From Vicinamibacteria bacterium (lineage in GTDB: Bacteria; Acidobacteriota; Vicinamibacteria; Vicinamibacterales; UBA2999), in NCBI GenBank assembly GCA_025924295.1, contig JAICEG010000049.1, positions 1 to 17,101 of the forward strand: a stretch of 17,101 nt of DNA, read 5' to 3'. The notes under the pieces were generated by a model that saw nothing but the letters and a program-made list of their open reading frames with translations, made no database searches and had not been told where the DNA came from. Position 1 is the first letter of the stretch. Every line of letters begins with the position of its first letter. This document shows, piece by piece, positions 1-7,201 of this stretch. A program made the translations under genes and the position numbers.

Positions 1-1
1 G

Positions 2-652
2 CCCACGATGGCGCGTGCGCATTTCGCAATCGGCGTCCTGATGGAAACGCGTAGGCAGGACGGTGAAGCCATCAAGGCGTTCGAGGCTGCCGTCGCGAGC
101 GATCCCGCGTACACGGAACCGCGTTTCGCCCTTGCCAACGCGCTGCGTCGTACTGGACGCGTGCAGGAGGCACTCACGCAGTACTCGGAGGTCCTGCGGC
201 TCGATGCAACCGTCTCTCAGGCGAGCTTTGGCTACGCCATGGCGCTGGTGCGGCTCGGTCGTTACCAGGAAGCCCGCTCGCGCCTCGAGAGTGCGATGAA
301 GACGTTTCCCGATCAGCCCGGCTTTGCGCATGCACAGGCGCGCCTGCTCGCGGCTGCGCCGGACGACCGCGTGCGCGACGGCGCCCGCGCATTGTCGATC
401 ATGAACGAGCTGATGAAGACTCAGCAGACGCTCGCCATGGCCGAGACGATGGCGATGGCGTTTGCCGAGCAGGGCCGGTTCGACGAAGCGGTCCAGTGGC
501 AGCGGGACGCGATCAGGGCCGCGAGCGAGAGCAAGCGGGACGACCTGGTTCGCAAGCTCACCGTGAACCTGCGCCTGTACGAGAACAGGCAGCCATGCCG
601 CATCCCCTGGACGAACGACGATCCCGTCCACCGTCCCATGAGTGGCGGATAG
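2..652 (+). CDS. TPR protein, 3' part (5' end outside window)
   Basis: This is the C-terminal part of a tetratricopeptide-repeat protein. The reading frame is open to the left edge, so the ATG at position 8 is probably internal. About 215 residues are visible. The first ~105 form roughly three TPR units with typical patterns such as AIKAFEAAVASDP, ALANALRRTGRVQEALTQY and AMALVRLGRYQEARSRL. A closing helical module follows, containing RDGARAL and FDEAVQWQRDAI, and the tail reads LRLYENRQPCR. This tail matches the end of the TPR protein at 2373-3836, so the two genes are related. TPR arrays are protein-binding scaffolds; the partner is unknown. Only 14 bp separate its stop from the start chosen for the CRTAC1-like gene, which indicates an operon. 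Any signal peptide lies outside the window. Confidence 0.85.
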   Translation, partial: PTMARAHFAIGVLMETRRQDGEAIKAFEAAVASDPAYTEPRFALANALRRTGRVQEALTQYSEVLRLDATVSQASFGYAMALVRLGRYQEARSRLESAMKTFPDQPGFAHAQARLLAAAPDDRVRDGARALSIMNELMKTQQTLAMAETMAMAFAEQGRFDEAVQWQRDAIRAASESKRDDLVRKLTVNLRLYENRQPCRIPWTNDDPVHRPMSGG

Positions 653-666
653 TAAAATTTGCGGTC

Positions 667-2376
667 GTGTCCCTTGGTTACCGGATTGCGACATCGCTGC
701 TGGCGTTGATCCTGTTCGCGGTCTGGCCCGGCTCGTTGAGCGGGCAGTCGACGGCAGCGTTCGTGGATGTGACGGCGCAGACCGGTCTCGACTTCACGCA
801 CGCCAATGGAGCGGCCGGGGAGTTGCTGTTGCCGGAGGTCATCGGTGCCGGCGGCGCGCTGTTCGACTTCGACAACGACGGCGATCTCGATCTCTTTGCC
901 ATCCAGAGCGGGCCGCTCGGTGGTCGCGGCTCTGCCGCCGACGTTCGACCACGGGTCCACCACCGCCTGTATCGCAACGATCGATCGCCGGACGGCCGCG
1001 TGCCCGTCCGGTTCACCGACGTGACCGAGCGCGGCGGCATCACCGCCGCCGGCTACGGCATGGGTGCGGCGACCGGGGACATCGACAACGACGGATGGGT
1101 CGATCTGTACGTGACCAACCTCGGCTCGAACCAGTTGTTCCGCAACAACGGTAACGGAACGTTCACTGACATCACTGCGAAGTCAGGCACGGACGATCCG
1201 CGGTGGAGTACGAGCGCGACCTTCTTCGATTACGACAGAGACGGCTGGCTCGATCTGTTCGTGGCCAACTATGTCAACTTCAGTCCCTCGATGAAGCGAG
1301 GATGCTTCTCGGCAGGCTCCGCGCGCGACTACTGCAACCCGGCGGTCTACGCCCCGACGCCCGACAAGCTCTTTCACAACAACCGCGATGGAACCTTTTC
1401 CGATGTCACGCAGAGATCCGGCGTTGGTGTGCCGTCCGGCCGGGGTCTTGGAGTACTCGCCTCCGACTTCAACGGCGACGGTTTCACCGATCTCTATGTC
1501 GCCAACGATGGCGACGCGAACCAACTGTGGATCAACGAGCGCGGCTCCGGCGTGTTCAGGGACGAGGCTCTGCTGACCGGTGTCGCGGTGAATCGAATGG
1601 GCCAGCCGCAGGGAAGCATGGGAATCGATGCCGGAGACGTCGATCGCGACGGCGACGAGGATCTCTTCGTCACCAACCTGGATAACGAGGGGAACACGCT
1701 CTACGTGAATGTGGGCGACGGGTTGTTCGAGGACCGCACCACCGAGTTCGGGCTGTTCAAGCTCGGTTTCACCGGGTTCGGCACGAGATTCATCGACTAC
1801 GACAACGATGGCTGGCTCGACGTGGTGGTGGTCAACGGCGCAGTCCGTCACCTGAGTCAGCAGGTCCAGAAGGGCGACCCTTATCCTCTGAAGCAACGCA
1901 GCCAGTTGTTTCGCAACGATCGCGGGCGCCGATTCGAGGACGTCTCGAGCGTCGCAGGCTCCGCGTTCGCGCAGTTGCACGTTGCGCGCGGCGCTGCCAC
2001 GGGCGATCTCGACAACGACGGTGATACCGACGTCGTCATGTTCAACAACAGCGGTCCGGCTCGTGTCCTGTTGAACGACGTCGGCCATCGGCGGCATTGG
2101 CTTGGTGTTCGGGCGATCGACAGCCGTTACAGGCGCGATGCGGTACAGGCACGCGTTTCCATCGTCGGTCAGCGCGGCGTGGCACGGAGCGTACGGACGG
2201 ACGGCAGCTACTGCGTGGCCAACGATCCGCGTGTGTTGTTCGGACTTGGAAATGACAGCGCGGCGCAGACGGTCCGCGTGCAATGGGCAGGCGGTCAGGT
2301 CGAGGAGTTCCGCAACCTGGCGGTCGATCGCTACTGGACGCTGGAATCGGGTAAGGAGCCGCGCGCAAGCCGATGA
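667..2376 (+). CDS. Secreted CRTAC1 family protein (FG-GAP/VCBS repeats plus ASPIC/UnbV domain)
   Basis: This encodes a predicted exported beta-propeller protein of 569 residues. Seven calcium-binding-type motifs of the DxDxDGxxD class lie at about residues 67-75, 138-146, 188-196, 267-275, 324-332, 377-385 and 447-455 (e.g. DFDNDGDLD, DYDNDGWLD). From about residue 477 to 550 there is an ASPIC/UnbV domain (HWLGVRA, RTDGSYCVAND, VLFGLG, VRVQWAGG). A C-x9-YCNP motif sits between the third and fourth repeats. I chose GTG 667 because it begins directly with a signal peptide (short Arg-containing n-region, hydrophobic LLALILFAV, likely cleavage after LSG). The frame is open further upstream (ATG 496 or 594), but that stretch is charged, overlaps the TPR gene and would bury the signal. 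No strong Shine-Dalgarno precedes 667, so translational coupling is likely. Family members are extracellular or envelope proteins of mostly unknown role; adhesion or ligand binding is inference. Confidence 0.88.
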   Translation: MSLGYRIATSLLALILFAVWPGSLSGQSTAAFVDVTAQTGLDFTHANGAAGELLLPEVIGAGGALFDFDNDGDLDLFAIQSGPLGGRGSAADVRPRVHHRLYRNDRSPDGRVPVRFTDVTERGGITAAGYGMGAATGDIDNDGWVDLYVTNLGSNQLFRNNGNGTFTDITAKSGTDDPRWSTSATFFDYDRDGWLDLFVANYVNFSPSMKRGCFSAGSARDYCNPAVYAPTPDKLFHNNRDGTFSDVTQRSGVGVPSGRGLGVLASDFNGDGFTDLYVANDGDANQLWINERGSGVFRDEALLTGVAVNRMGQPQGSMGIDAGDVDRDGDEDLFVTNLDNEGNTLYVNVGDGLFEDRTTEFGLFKLGFTGFGTRFIDYDNDGWLDVVVVNGAVRHLSQQVQKGDPYPLKQRSQLFRNDRGRRFEDVSSVAGSAFAQLHVARGAATGDLDNDGDTDVVMFNNSGPARVLLNDVGHRRHWLGVRAIDSRYRRDAVQARVSIVGQRGVARSVRTDGSYCVANDPRVLFGLGNDSAAQTVRVQWAGGQVEEFRNLAVDRYWTLESGKEPRASR

Positions 2377-3836
2377 TCCGCCTCGCCGCGGCGATTGTGA
2401 TCGGTCTCATCGCATGCCATGGCGCGCACGCGCAGTCGGAATCGTCGGAGATTCCGCCGGCCCGCGAGGGCCTTCACTCTGTTCCGCTGCCTCGCCTCGA
2501 CGGGCTGGAAGCGGCGGTGTCCGATCAGATTCGGGAGCAGCGACGAGCCTTCGAGGCGTTGAGCGCGGCCGGCCGTGTCTCGGGCGGGAAGCTTGCGAGT
2601 GGTTACGGGGACCTGGGCCGCCTGTTTCACGCGTACGAGTTCTTCGACTCGGCGGAGATGTCGTATCTCAACGCCACTCGCCTGGCACCCGGTGACGTCA
2701 CATGGGTCCATCTGCTCGGCTATCTGTACCAGCAGACCGGGCGGCTCGAAGATGCGGCGAGCCGATTCGAGCAGGCGATCCGCTTGCAACCAGAGGATCG
2801 CGCCGCGACGGTGCGTCTCGCGCAGGTGTACCTCGGGCTGAATCGATTGCGCGAGGCGCGCGAGCTGTTCGACAGCGTCGCGACGATCTTTCCCACGCTG
2901 GCGCGCAATGGTCTCGGGGAGATTGCATTGCGCGAGCGGCGTTACGAAGAAGCCGTCGGACACTTTCGCGCCGTGCTCGAGCGCGCACCTCAGGCCTCGT
3001 CGATTCACTACTCGCTGGCGATGGCGTATCGCGGGCTTGGCCGGCTCGACGAAGCCCGGTCCCACCTGAAGCAGCGTGGCAACGGCGGCATCAACGTCGG
3101 CGATCCGATCGCGGACGGCCTTCAGTCGCTCGTGCGCGGCGAGCGCGGTCTCGTGGCCCGGGGCCGGCGCGCCTATGAGACCGGTCAGTACAAAGAAGCT
3201 GCAGCGGCGTTCGCACAGGCGATCAAATCAGCGCCCGGAAGTGTCACGGCGCGAGTCAACCTCGGCCTGACGCACATGCAACTCGGGAACACAGTCGAGG
3301 CGGTCGCGCTTCTTTCGAAAGCCTTCGAGCTGGCGCCAGACGATCCCGACGCGGCCCGCGAGCTGCTGCGCGCGCTCCTCCGGCTCCGCCGGGTGGATGA
3401 TGCCATCGGCGTGCTCAGCAAGTCGAGGTCCATCAATCGCGATGACGAAGAGACAGTCGTGAGCCTCGCGATCCTCCTCGCCGAACAGAGCAGATTTGCC
3501 GAAGCAGTTGCCGTGCTCGATGAAGACCATCGACGATTCCCCGAGCGCACGACGACAGCGACGACGCTCGCGCGACTGCTGGCGTCTTCTCCCGATCGCT
3601 CGCTTCGCGACGGGGCTCGTGCGCTGGCGGTTGCAGAGGGCGTCTATGCCGCAGAGCCAACGCCGGTGCATGGCGAGACCGTCGCACTCGCGCTGGCGGA
3701 GCTCTCGCGGTGCGACGAAGCCTTGGCCTGGATGAAGCGCGCGATCGCTGGAGCGGAGAAGACGAACGACGCCGCGGAAACGGCACGGCTCAAAAGTGAG
3801 GTGCCGAAATACGAGACCGCATCGTGCCGTCGCTAG
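2373..3836 (+). CDS. Exported TPR protein
   Basis: This 487-residue tetratricopeptide protein starts at an ATG that overlaps the preceding stop (ATGA), a hallmark of translational coupling. A GGAG lies about 14 nt upstream, which is too far to be an ordinary Shine-Dalgarno site. The N-terminus is a signal peptide (hydrophobic AAAIVIGLIA). Two readings are possible: signal peptidase I cleavage after AHA (residue 20), or lipoprotein processing at LIAC with Cys15 as the lipidated residue. TPR units occupy about residues 70-235 (e.g. LLGYLYQQTGRLEDAASRF, AMAYRGLGRLDEARSHL). A break carries GDPIADGLQSL, and a second array covers about 260-375 (RRAYETGQYKEAAAAFAQAI). The last ~85 residues (RDGARAL, CDEALAWMKRAI, PKYETASCRR) resemble the end of the protein encoded at 2-652. 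It is probably an envelope scaffold working with the CRTAC1-like protein; the exact role is unknown. Confidence 0.88.
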   Translation: MIRLAAAIVIGLIACHGAHAQSESSEIPPAREGLHSVPLPRLDGLEAAVSDQIREQRRAFEALSAAGRVSGGKLASGYGDLGRLFHAYEFFDSAEMSYLNATRLAPGDVTWVHLLGYLYQQTGRLEDAASRFEQAIRLQPEDRAATVRLAQVYLGLNRLREARELFDSVATIFPTLARNGLGEIALRERRYEEAVGHFRAVLERAPQASSIHYSLAMAYRGLGRLDEARSHLKQRGNGGINVGDPIADGLQSLVRGERGLVARGRRAYETGQYKEAAAAFAQAIKSAPGSVTARVNLGLTHMQLGNTVEAVALLSKAFELAPDDPDAARELLRALLRLRRVDDAIGVLSKSRSINRDDEETVVSLAILLAEQSRFAEAVAVLDEDHRRFPERTTTATTLARLLASSPDRSLRDGARALAVAEGVYAAEPTPVHGETVALALAELSRCDEALAWMKRAIAGAEKTNDAAETARLKSEVPKYETASCRR

Positions 3837-3841
3837 AACAC

Positions 3842-3907
3842 GCCGGGTCTTGTGGAACAAGACCCGGCCTACGCTGCGTAGGGCGGGTCCTGTTCTTAGG
3901 ACCCGCC
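3842..3907. repeat. Chain of three palindromes between convergent genes (terminator or REP-like element)
   Basis: Three abutting palindromes fill this gap. The first is a perfect 11-bp stem (3842-3852 with 3858-3868, loop TGGAA). The second is a 7-bp stem (3868-3874 with 3876-3882, one-base centre). The third is a perfect 10-bp stem (3882-3891 with 3898-3907, loop GTTCTT). Hairpins 1 and 3 share the core GGGTCYTG. The element sits between the TPR gene stop (3836) and the TBDR-1 stop (3946), so it can fold in RNA from either side and probably blocks convergent transcription. On the + strand, hairpin 3 is followed by a pyrimidine-rich run but no clean T tract. Its regular layout also fits a dispersed REP-like intergenic repeat. 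Confidence 0.7.
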
Positions 3908-3943
3908 TTCTTCGTGTTCTTTGAACTCTTCGTGAGCTTCGTG
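3908..3943 (-). repeat. Four 9-bp tandem repeat units behind the TBDR-1 stop
   Basis: Four consecutive 9-bp units follow the pattern NNCTTCGTG on the + strand (CACGAAGNN in TBDR-1 orientation). Three units match closely and the second (3917-3925, TTCTTTGAA) is degenerate. Exactly 2 nt separate the array from the TBDR-1 stop codon (3946-3948). The same arrangement occurs behind TBDR-3. Function unknown. Confidence 0.75.
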
Positions 3944-3945
3944 TT

Positions 3946-6900
3946 TCAGAAATCGAACTGCGCGCCGATCTTGAAGAACCGCGCCTGCAGGACGCCGCTT
4001 GCCGCCCGCCCGGCCGGAGTCCACGCGCCGTACGCCGGGTTCTCCAGGATGACCGGGTTCGCGTTGAACACGTTGAAGACATCGAAGTTCACCAGCGTGC
4101 GAGTGCTGGCGAACCTGAAGATCTTTGCCACGCGGAAGTCGAACTGGTTGAGCCGATCCCCGGTGATGTCTCCGTTGGGAACGATTTGAATCGTCCGGAA
4201 CGGCCCGATCGACCAGGGCCGGCCGAGATCGCCTGACGAGAACGAGTTGTAGTTCGCTTCGACGATCGGACCCGGCAGGCTCTGGAACGTGCCGCTGACC
4301 TGCACGTCGATACGAGGGACGACGTACGAGCCGAGCGCTTTGAGCTGCGTCTGCCACGGATCTTCGCGCCGGCACAGCTCGAGCGGCCTCGCGGCAAAGA
4401 AGAACCCTCGCGTTGGGCCGGTCCAGATGAACTCGTGCAGGATCTCGGGGTTCGTCTGCGCCAGCTCGCAGTCATCGCGAACCCGATATCCACCGCTCAT
4501 GCCTCCCTGGAGCACCAGGCCGTTCTGCAGCCGCACGTTGCCGGTGACGTCGATGCCCTGCCACGATTCGGACTTCACGCCGTCCGCAGCAAGGTAGTTG
4601 AGGTTCGAGAGCGGACGGTTGCTCTTGAGGTCGTACACCGACACCGTGTAGCCGCCGCCGTTCGGCAGGTTGCGATCGACGGGCACCGTGATGTGAGCCA
4701 GGTCGTAGTCCCCCGGCCCGGCCGAGCGGTCGTCCCACACCGGGAAGTTGCCGTACCAGCGCCGGAAGTACGACACGTCGATGCCAATGCGTGGAGCGAG
4801 CTCGTGTTGCACGCCGGCGGAGAACTCCCAGTTGTAGTTCCGCTTGTTCCACCCTGTCAGGAGGTCCGGGTCGTACTCATTGGCGCCCTGGATCGTGTTG
4901 AAGAGCGGATCGGCGAGCGGGCCGCACTCACCATTCGCGCCGACGGCGTAGATGGCGCAGTCGGGTACGAAGTCCCTGTCGGCGTCGGTCCACGTCCGGT
5001 TCGTCGTCGTCCTCAGGCGGTTCACCGGGCTGGGCCCGGACGTGATCGCGTTGTCGAAAAGGCCCAGCGTGCCGAGGCCGATGAGGTACTTGTTGAGCGT
5101 GACCTTGAGGGCCGTCCTCCCGTTACCCATGACGTCATACGTCGCACCCAGTTTCGGCGTGATGTCGTGCCACGACAGGTTCGATTCCCTTGGGAACGTC
5201 ACGCCGCCGAAGGACTGCTCGGGAAAGCTGTTCTGATAGAGGTCGTAGCGAAGTCCTCCGGCCAGCGTCCACCGTCCGGTCGTCCACTTGTCCTGCACGA
5301 AGAGCCCCAGGTCGTTGTCCACTTCGACCTTCGCGGTTCGCGGGTGGCTGCGCAGGACGATAGCGCTCGGGGCGCCGTTGGTGAACTGGTACTGGACACC
5401 CTGGGCCGGCCCGTAGCCGGGAATGATGCTCTCGGGCGAGTAGGTCGCGTTGTCGTGATATCCCCAGGCGTTGTTGAAGCCGACCTTGAAGACATGCGAG
5501 CCCGTGATGTACGACAACGCGCCGCGGTAGTGCAGGTTCTTGTTCCAGGAGTTGTTGAGCTCGTTGTTCAGGCGGTACATCGTGTTGGTGCTCGATTCAA
5601 TGACCGAGATCATGCGCGGATCGATGCTCGTCAGGCCGCCATCGTCACCAGTTTGAATCTGCATGTCGCCCCATCGCTCGACGCGATGAATGGCGCTCGC
5701 CTCGATCAGCAACCGGTTGCTCACGGGTGAGTTCCAGTCGACCTGGATGAAGCGCTGCAGGGGGAAGCGCCGATCGTTGCCCGCCTCCGGATATGTGAAC
5801 GGGTCCGGCGCTGCCTCGGGCCCGACGTCATCCGGGCAGAAGCAGAGACTCTCCTGCTCGTAGGTGATCCCGAGCTTGTTCCTGAGGCTCGCCTGCCAGG
5901 TGAAGCGGCCCATGTAGACCTGGAAGCGCCGCGGCGCGATGATGCGGCGAGTCGGGTCTTCTTCCACCGTCCATTTCGTGGGGTCGTTCGCGTTGTTGTT
6001 GTAGAACCCTGGTTCGTACAGGTCCGCCATCTGGTAACGACCCGATAAGTAGAACCAGAGCTTGTCGCGGGCGATCGGTCCCCCGAACCCCGGGTTGAAA
6101 TCGGCGTTCTTCTTGATATTGCCCACCGACGGCAGCCCGCGTGCCTGCAAGTCGGCGTCGAGGTTGGTGCTTGCGAAGTCCTCGGTTGCGAGCGCACCGA
6201 AGATGGTTCCGCTGTAGCGGTTGCCGCCATCTTTGGGAATGAAGTTCATGCGCACGCCGCCGGTCGCGAACGTCGCGTCAACCGCGGCGGTGTCGATGGC
6301 GAACTCCTGCGTGCCGGTGGCGTTTGGAACCGACCCTCCTCCCCAGCCGCCGCCGATCATCGTGCTGAGTGCCACACCGTTGACAGCCATGCGCTGGTCC
6401 TCGAGGCGGCCGCCATGCGCGACGAGCGAGAACGTCGACGGGCCGAGTGAGCCGCCGACGTCCTGGCTCGAGTTGCCGCCGGTGCCAAGACTGACGCCGG
6501 GAATCAGCACACCTACCGCAAAGCCATTCCTCGAGGTCGGAATGGCCGTGACAATCTCGGCGGTCATCGAGGTCTGGCGCGTGGTGCTCTGCAGGTCGAC
6601 CGTCGGTGTCGCACCCGTGACGGTGATCGTCTCCTCCACGGCGCCAATGCGCAGTTCGGCATCGGCACTCGTGACGGCACTTCCGGTCAACTGCACGTTC
6701 TCGCGCCGGGCCGTCGTGAAGCCGGCCAGCGTGAAGGTGACCTGATAGGTGCCCGGCCGCAGATCGATGATCTGATAGCGGCCGGTGTCGTCGGTCACCG
6801 CGGTACGAACCTTCTCGATGAGCACCGGACTCGATGCCTCTACCGACACCCCGGGAAGCACCGCGCCCGAGGAATCTCTGACGAGACCCGAGAGACTCGC

Positions 6901-6969
6901 CTGTGCAAGCGCTGTAGTTGGAACGAGGATCGCGGCGAGTGCAACGAGAACCGACTTCCATCCACGCAT
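3946..6969 (-). CDS. TonB-dependent receptor, Oar-like (TBDR-1)
   Basis: This is an outer-membrane receptor of 1007 residues. In order it has a signal peptide (likely cleavage after ALA, residue 22) and a carboxypeptidase-regulatory-like beta-sandwich at about 25-105 (SGAVLPGV, DDTGRYQI, LRPGTYQV). A TonB-box-like ETITVTG follows at 113-119, then a plug domain (VGVLIPGV, GGGWGGGSVPNATG) and a long 22-strand-type barrel ending in FKIGAQFDF, whose terminal Phe fits BAM recognition. The only six cysteines are C376, C378, C671, C682, C834 and C866. An acidic motif DADRDFVPDC precedes C671. The start at 6969 is set by a strong GGGAGGG Shine-Dalgarno; the frame extends ten codons further to 6999 but without a signal. 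The gene has its own promoter and a leader of about 173 nt. Such receptors use TonB-ExbBD energy to import large or scarce ligands; the ligand here is unknown. Confidence 0.93.
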   Translation of the reverse strand: MRGWKSVLVALAAILVPTTALAQASLSGLVRDSSGAVLPGVSVEASSPVLIEKVRTAVTDDTGRYQIIDLRPGTYQVTFTLAGFTTARRENVQLTGSAVTSADAELRIGAVEETITVTGATPTVDLQSTTRQTSMTAEIVTAIPTSRNGFAVGVLIPGVSLGTGGNSSQDVGGSLGPSTFSLVAHGGRLEDQRMAVNGVALSTMIGGGWGGGSVPNATGTQEFAIDTAAVDATFATGGVRMNFIPKDGGNRYSGTIFGALATEDFASTNLDADLQARGLPSVGNIKKNADFNPGFGGPIARDKLWFYLSGRYQMADLYEPGFYNNNANDPTKWTVEEDPTRRIIAPRRFQVYMGRFTWQASLRNKLGITYEQESLCFCPDDVGPEAAPDPFTYPEAGNDRRFPLQRFIQVDWNSPVSNRLLIEASAIHRVERWGDMQIQTGDDGGLTSIDPRMISVIESSTNTMYRLNNELNNSWNKNLHYRGALSYITGSHVFKVGFNNAWGYHDNATYSPESIIPGYGPAQGVQYQFTNGAPSAIVLRSHPRTAKVEVDNDLGLFVQDKWTTGRWTLAGGLRYDLYQNSFPEQSFGGVTFPRESNLSWHDITPKLGATYDVMGNGRTALKVTLNKYLIGLGTLGLFDNAITSGPSPVNRLRTTTNRTWTDADRDFVPDCAIYAVGANGECGPLADPLFNTIQGANEYDPDLLTGWNKRNYNWEFSAGVQHELAPRIGIDVSYFRRWYGNFPVWDDRSAGPGDYDLAHITVPVDRNLPNGGGYTVSVYDLKSNRPLSNLNYLAADGVKSESWQGIDVTGNVRLQNGLVLQGGMSGGYRVRDDCELAQTNPEILHEFIWTGPTRGFFFAARPLELCRREDPWQTQLKALGSYVVPRIDVQVSGTFQSLPGPIVEANYNSFSSGDLGRPWSIGPFRTIQIVPNGDITGDRLNQFDFRVAKIFRFASTRTLVNFDVFNVFNANPVILENPAYGAWTPAGRAASGVLQARFFKIGAQFDF

Positions 6970-6972
6970 GCG

Positions 6973-6980
6973 TCCCTCCC
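6973..6980 (-). promoter_or_regulatory. Shine-Dalgarno site of TBDR-1
   Basis: In gene orientation the purine block GGGAGGGA lies a few nucleotides before the ATG at 6969. It decides that start over the in-frame ATG at 6999. Confidence 0.85.
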
Positions 6981-6985
6981 TTAAA

Positions 6986-7008
6986 TGGCTGGTCGTCAAC
7001 CAGGGCCA
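6986..7008 (-). promoter_or_regulatory. Leader hairpin just upstream of the TBDR-1 ribosome site
   Basis: CTGGT (6989-6993) pairs with ACCAG (6999-7003) around a 5-nt loop. It can extend through TGG/CCA (6986-6988 with 7006-7008) past a 2-nt bulge. It stands 5 nt from the Shine-Dalgarno block and could tune translation. This is a small structure that might be chance. Confidence 0.3.
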
Positions 7009-7123
7009 CCATTCCTGCCGAACGCGTCGAACGCCTGGAGCCAGCGATGACTGCAGGGACGCCGATAAGAAACCGAGGAACCGACGAGGGCCTACGCGAG
7101 ACGGGATGAATTCGAGGAGCCGA

Positions 7124-7146
7124 TCACGTGCCGGACCAAAACGTGA
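7124..7146. promoter_or_regulatory. Inverted repeat TCACGT-N11-ACGTGA at the TBDR-1 start point
   Basis: A perfect 6-bp dyad with an 11-bp spacer (7130-7140) has T at 7129 and A at 7141 as inner bases, the T-N11-A form of LysR-type boxes. It begins 2 bp downstream of the proposed -10 (7149-7154) and overlaps the expected start point near 7142. A regulator bound here would most simply repress. Which regulator binds is unknown. Confidence 0.45.
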
Positions 7147-7148
7147 CG

Positions 7149-7178
7149 ATAGTGCGCGCCGGATTCCGAAGTTGTCAA
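7149..7178 (-). promoter_or_regulatory. Sigma70-like promoter of TBDR-1
   Basis: In TBDR-1 orientation there is a perfect TTGACA (7173-7178), an 18-bp spacer and CACTAT (7149-7154). The same pair with a 17-bp spacer lies upstream of TBDR-2, which supports both. It sits between the TBDR-2 stop and TBDR-1, giving TBDR-1 independent transcription and a leader of about 173 nt (start point near 7142). Confidence 0.55.
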
Positions 7179-7190
7179 GAAGCCGACGCG

Positions 7191-7199
7191 CCTTTCGTG
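7191..7199 (-). repeat. Single 9-bp unit behind the TBDR-2 stop
   Basis: One unit CCTTTCGTG, close to the NNCTTCGTG repeat found behind TBDR-1 and TBDR-3, stands the same 2 nt from the TBDR-2 stop codon (7202-7204). The neighbouring sequence does not continue the repeat. No terminator hairpin is evident behind TBDR-2. Confidence 0.45.
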
Positions 7200-7201
7200 T
7201 T

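Noticed and set aside
496..666. N-terminal extension of the CRTAC1-like protein (ATG 496 or 594)
   Set aside because: The stretch is charged, lies over the end of the TPR gene in another frame, and would place the signal peptide internally.
1183..2283. 366-codon antisense frame inside the CRTAC1-like gene
   Set aside because: Its valine- and isoleucine-rich repeats are simply the complement of the repeated Asp-coding GAC/GAT motifs on the other strand.
3896..3945. Glu/His-rich peptide (repeats of HEE) encoded by the 9-bp repeats
   Set aside because: It is an out-of-frame reading of the repeat behind TBDR-1; the frame continues inside TBDR-1 as a shadow.
6970..7145. Cobalamin riboswitch ahead of TBDR-1
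   Set aside because: I could not find a convincing B12-box or the expected helices by eye, so only a general leader-structure check is suggested.
6970..7201. Small protein gene or tRNA in the TBDR-2/TBDR-1 gap
   Set aside because: No frame there has a supported start, and no cloverleaf or T-loop consensus is visible. The gap is explained by promoter, dyad and leader.
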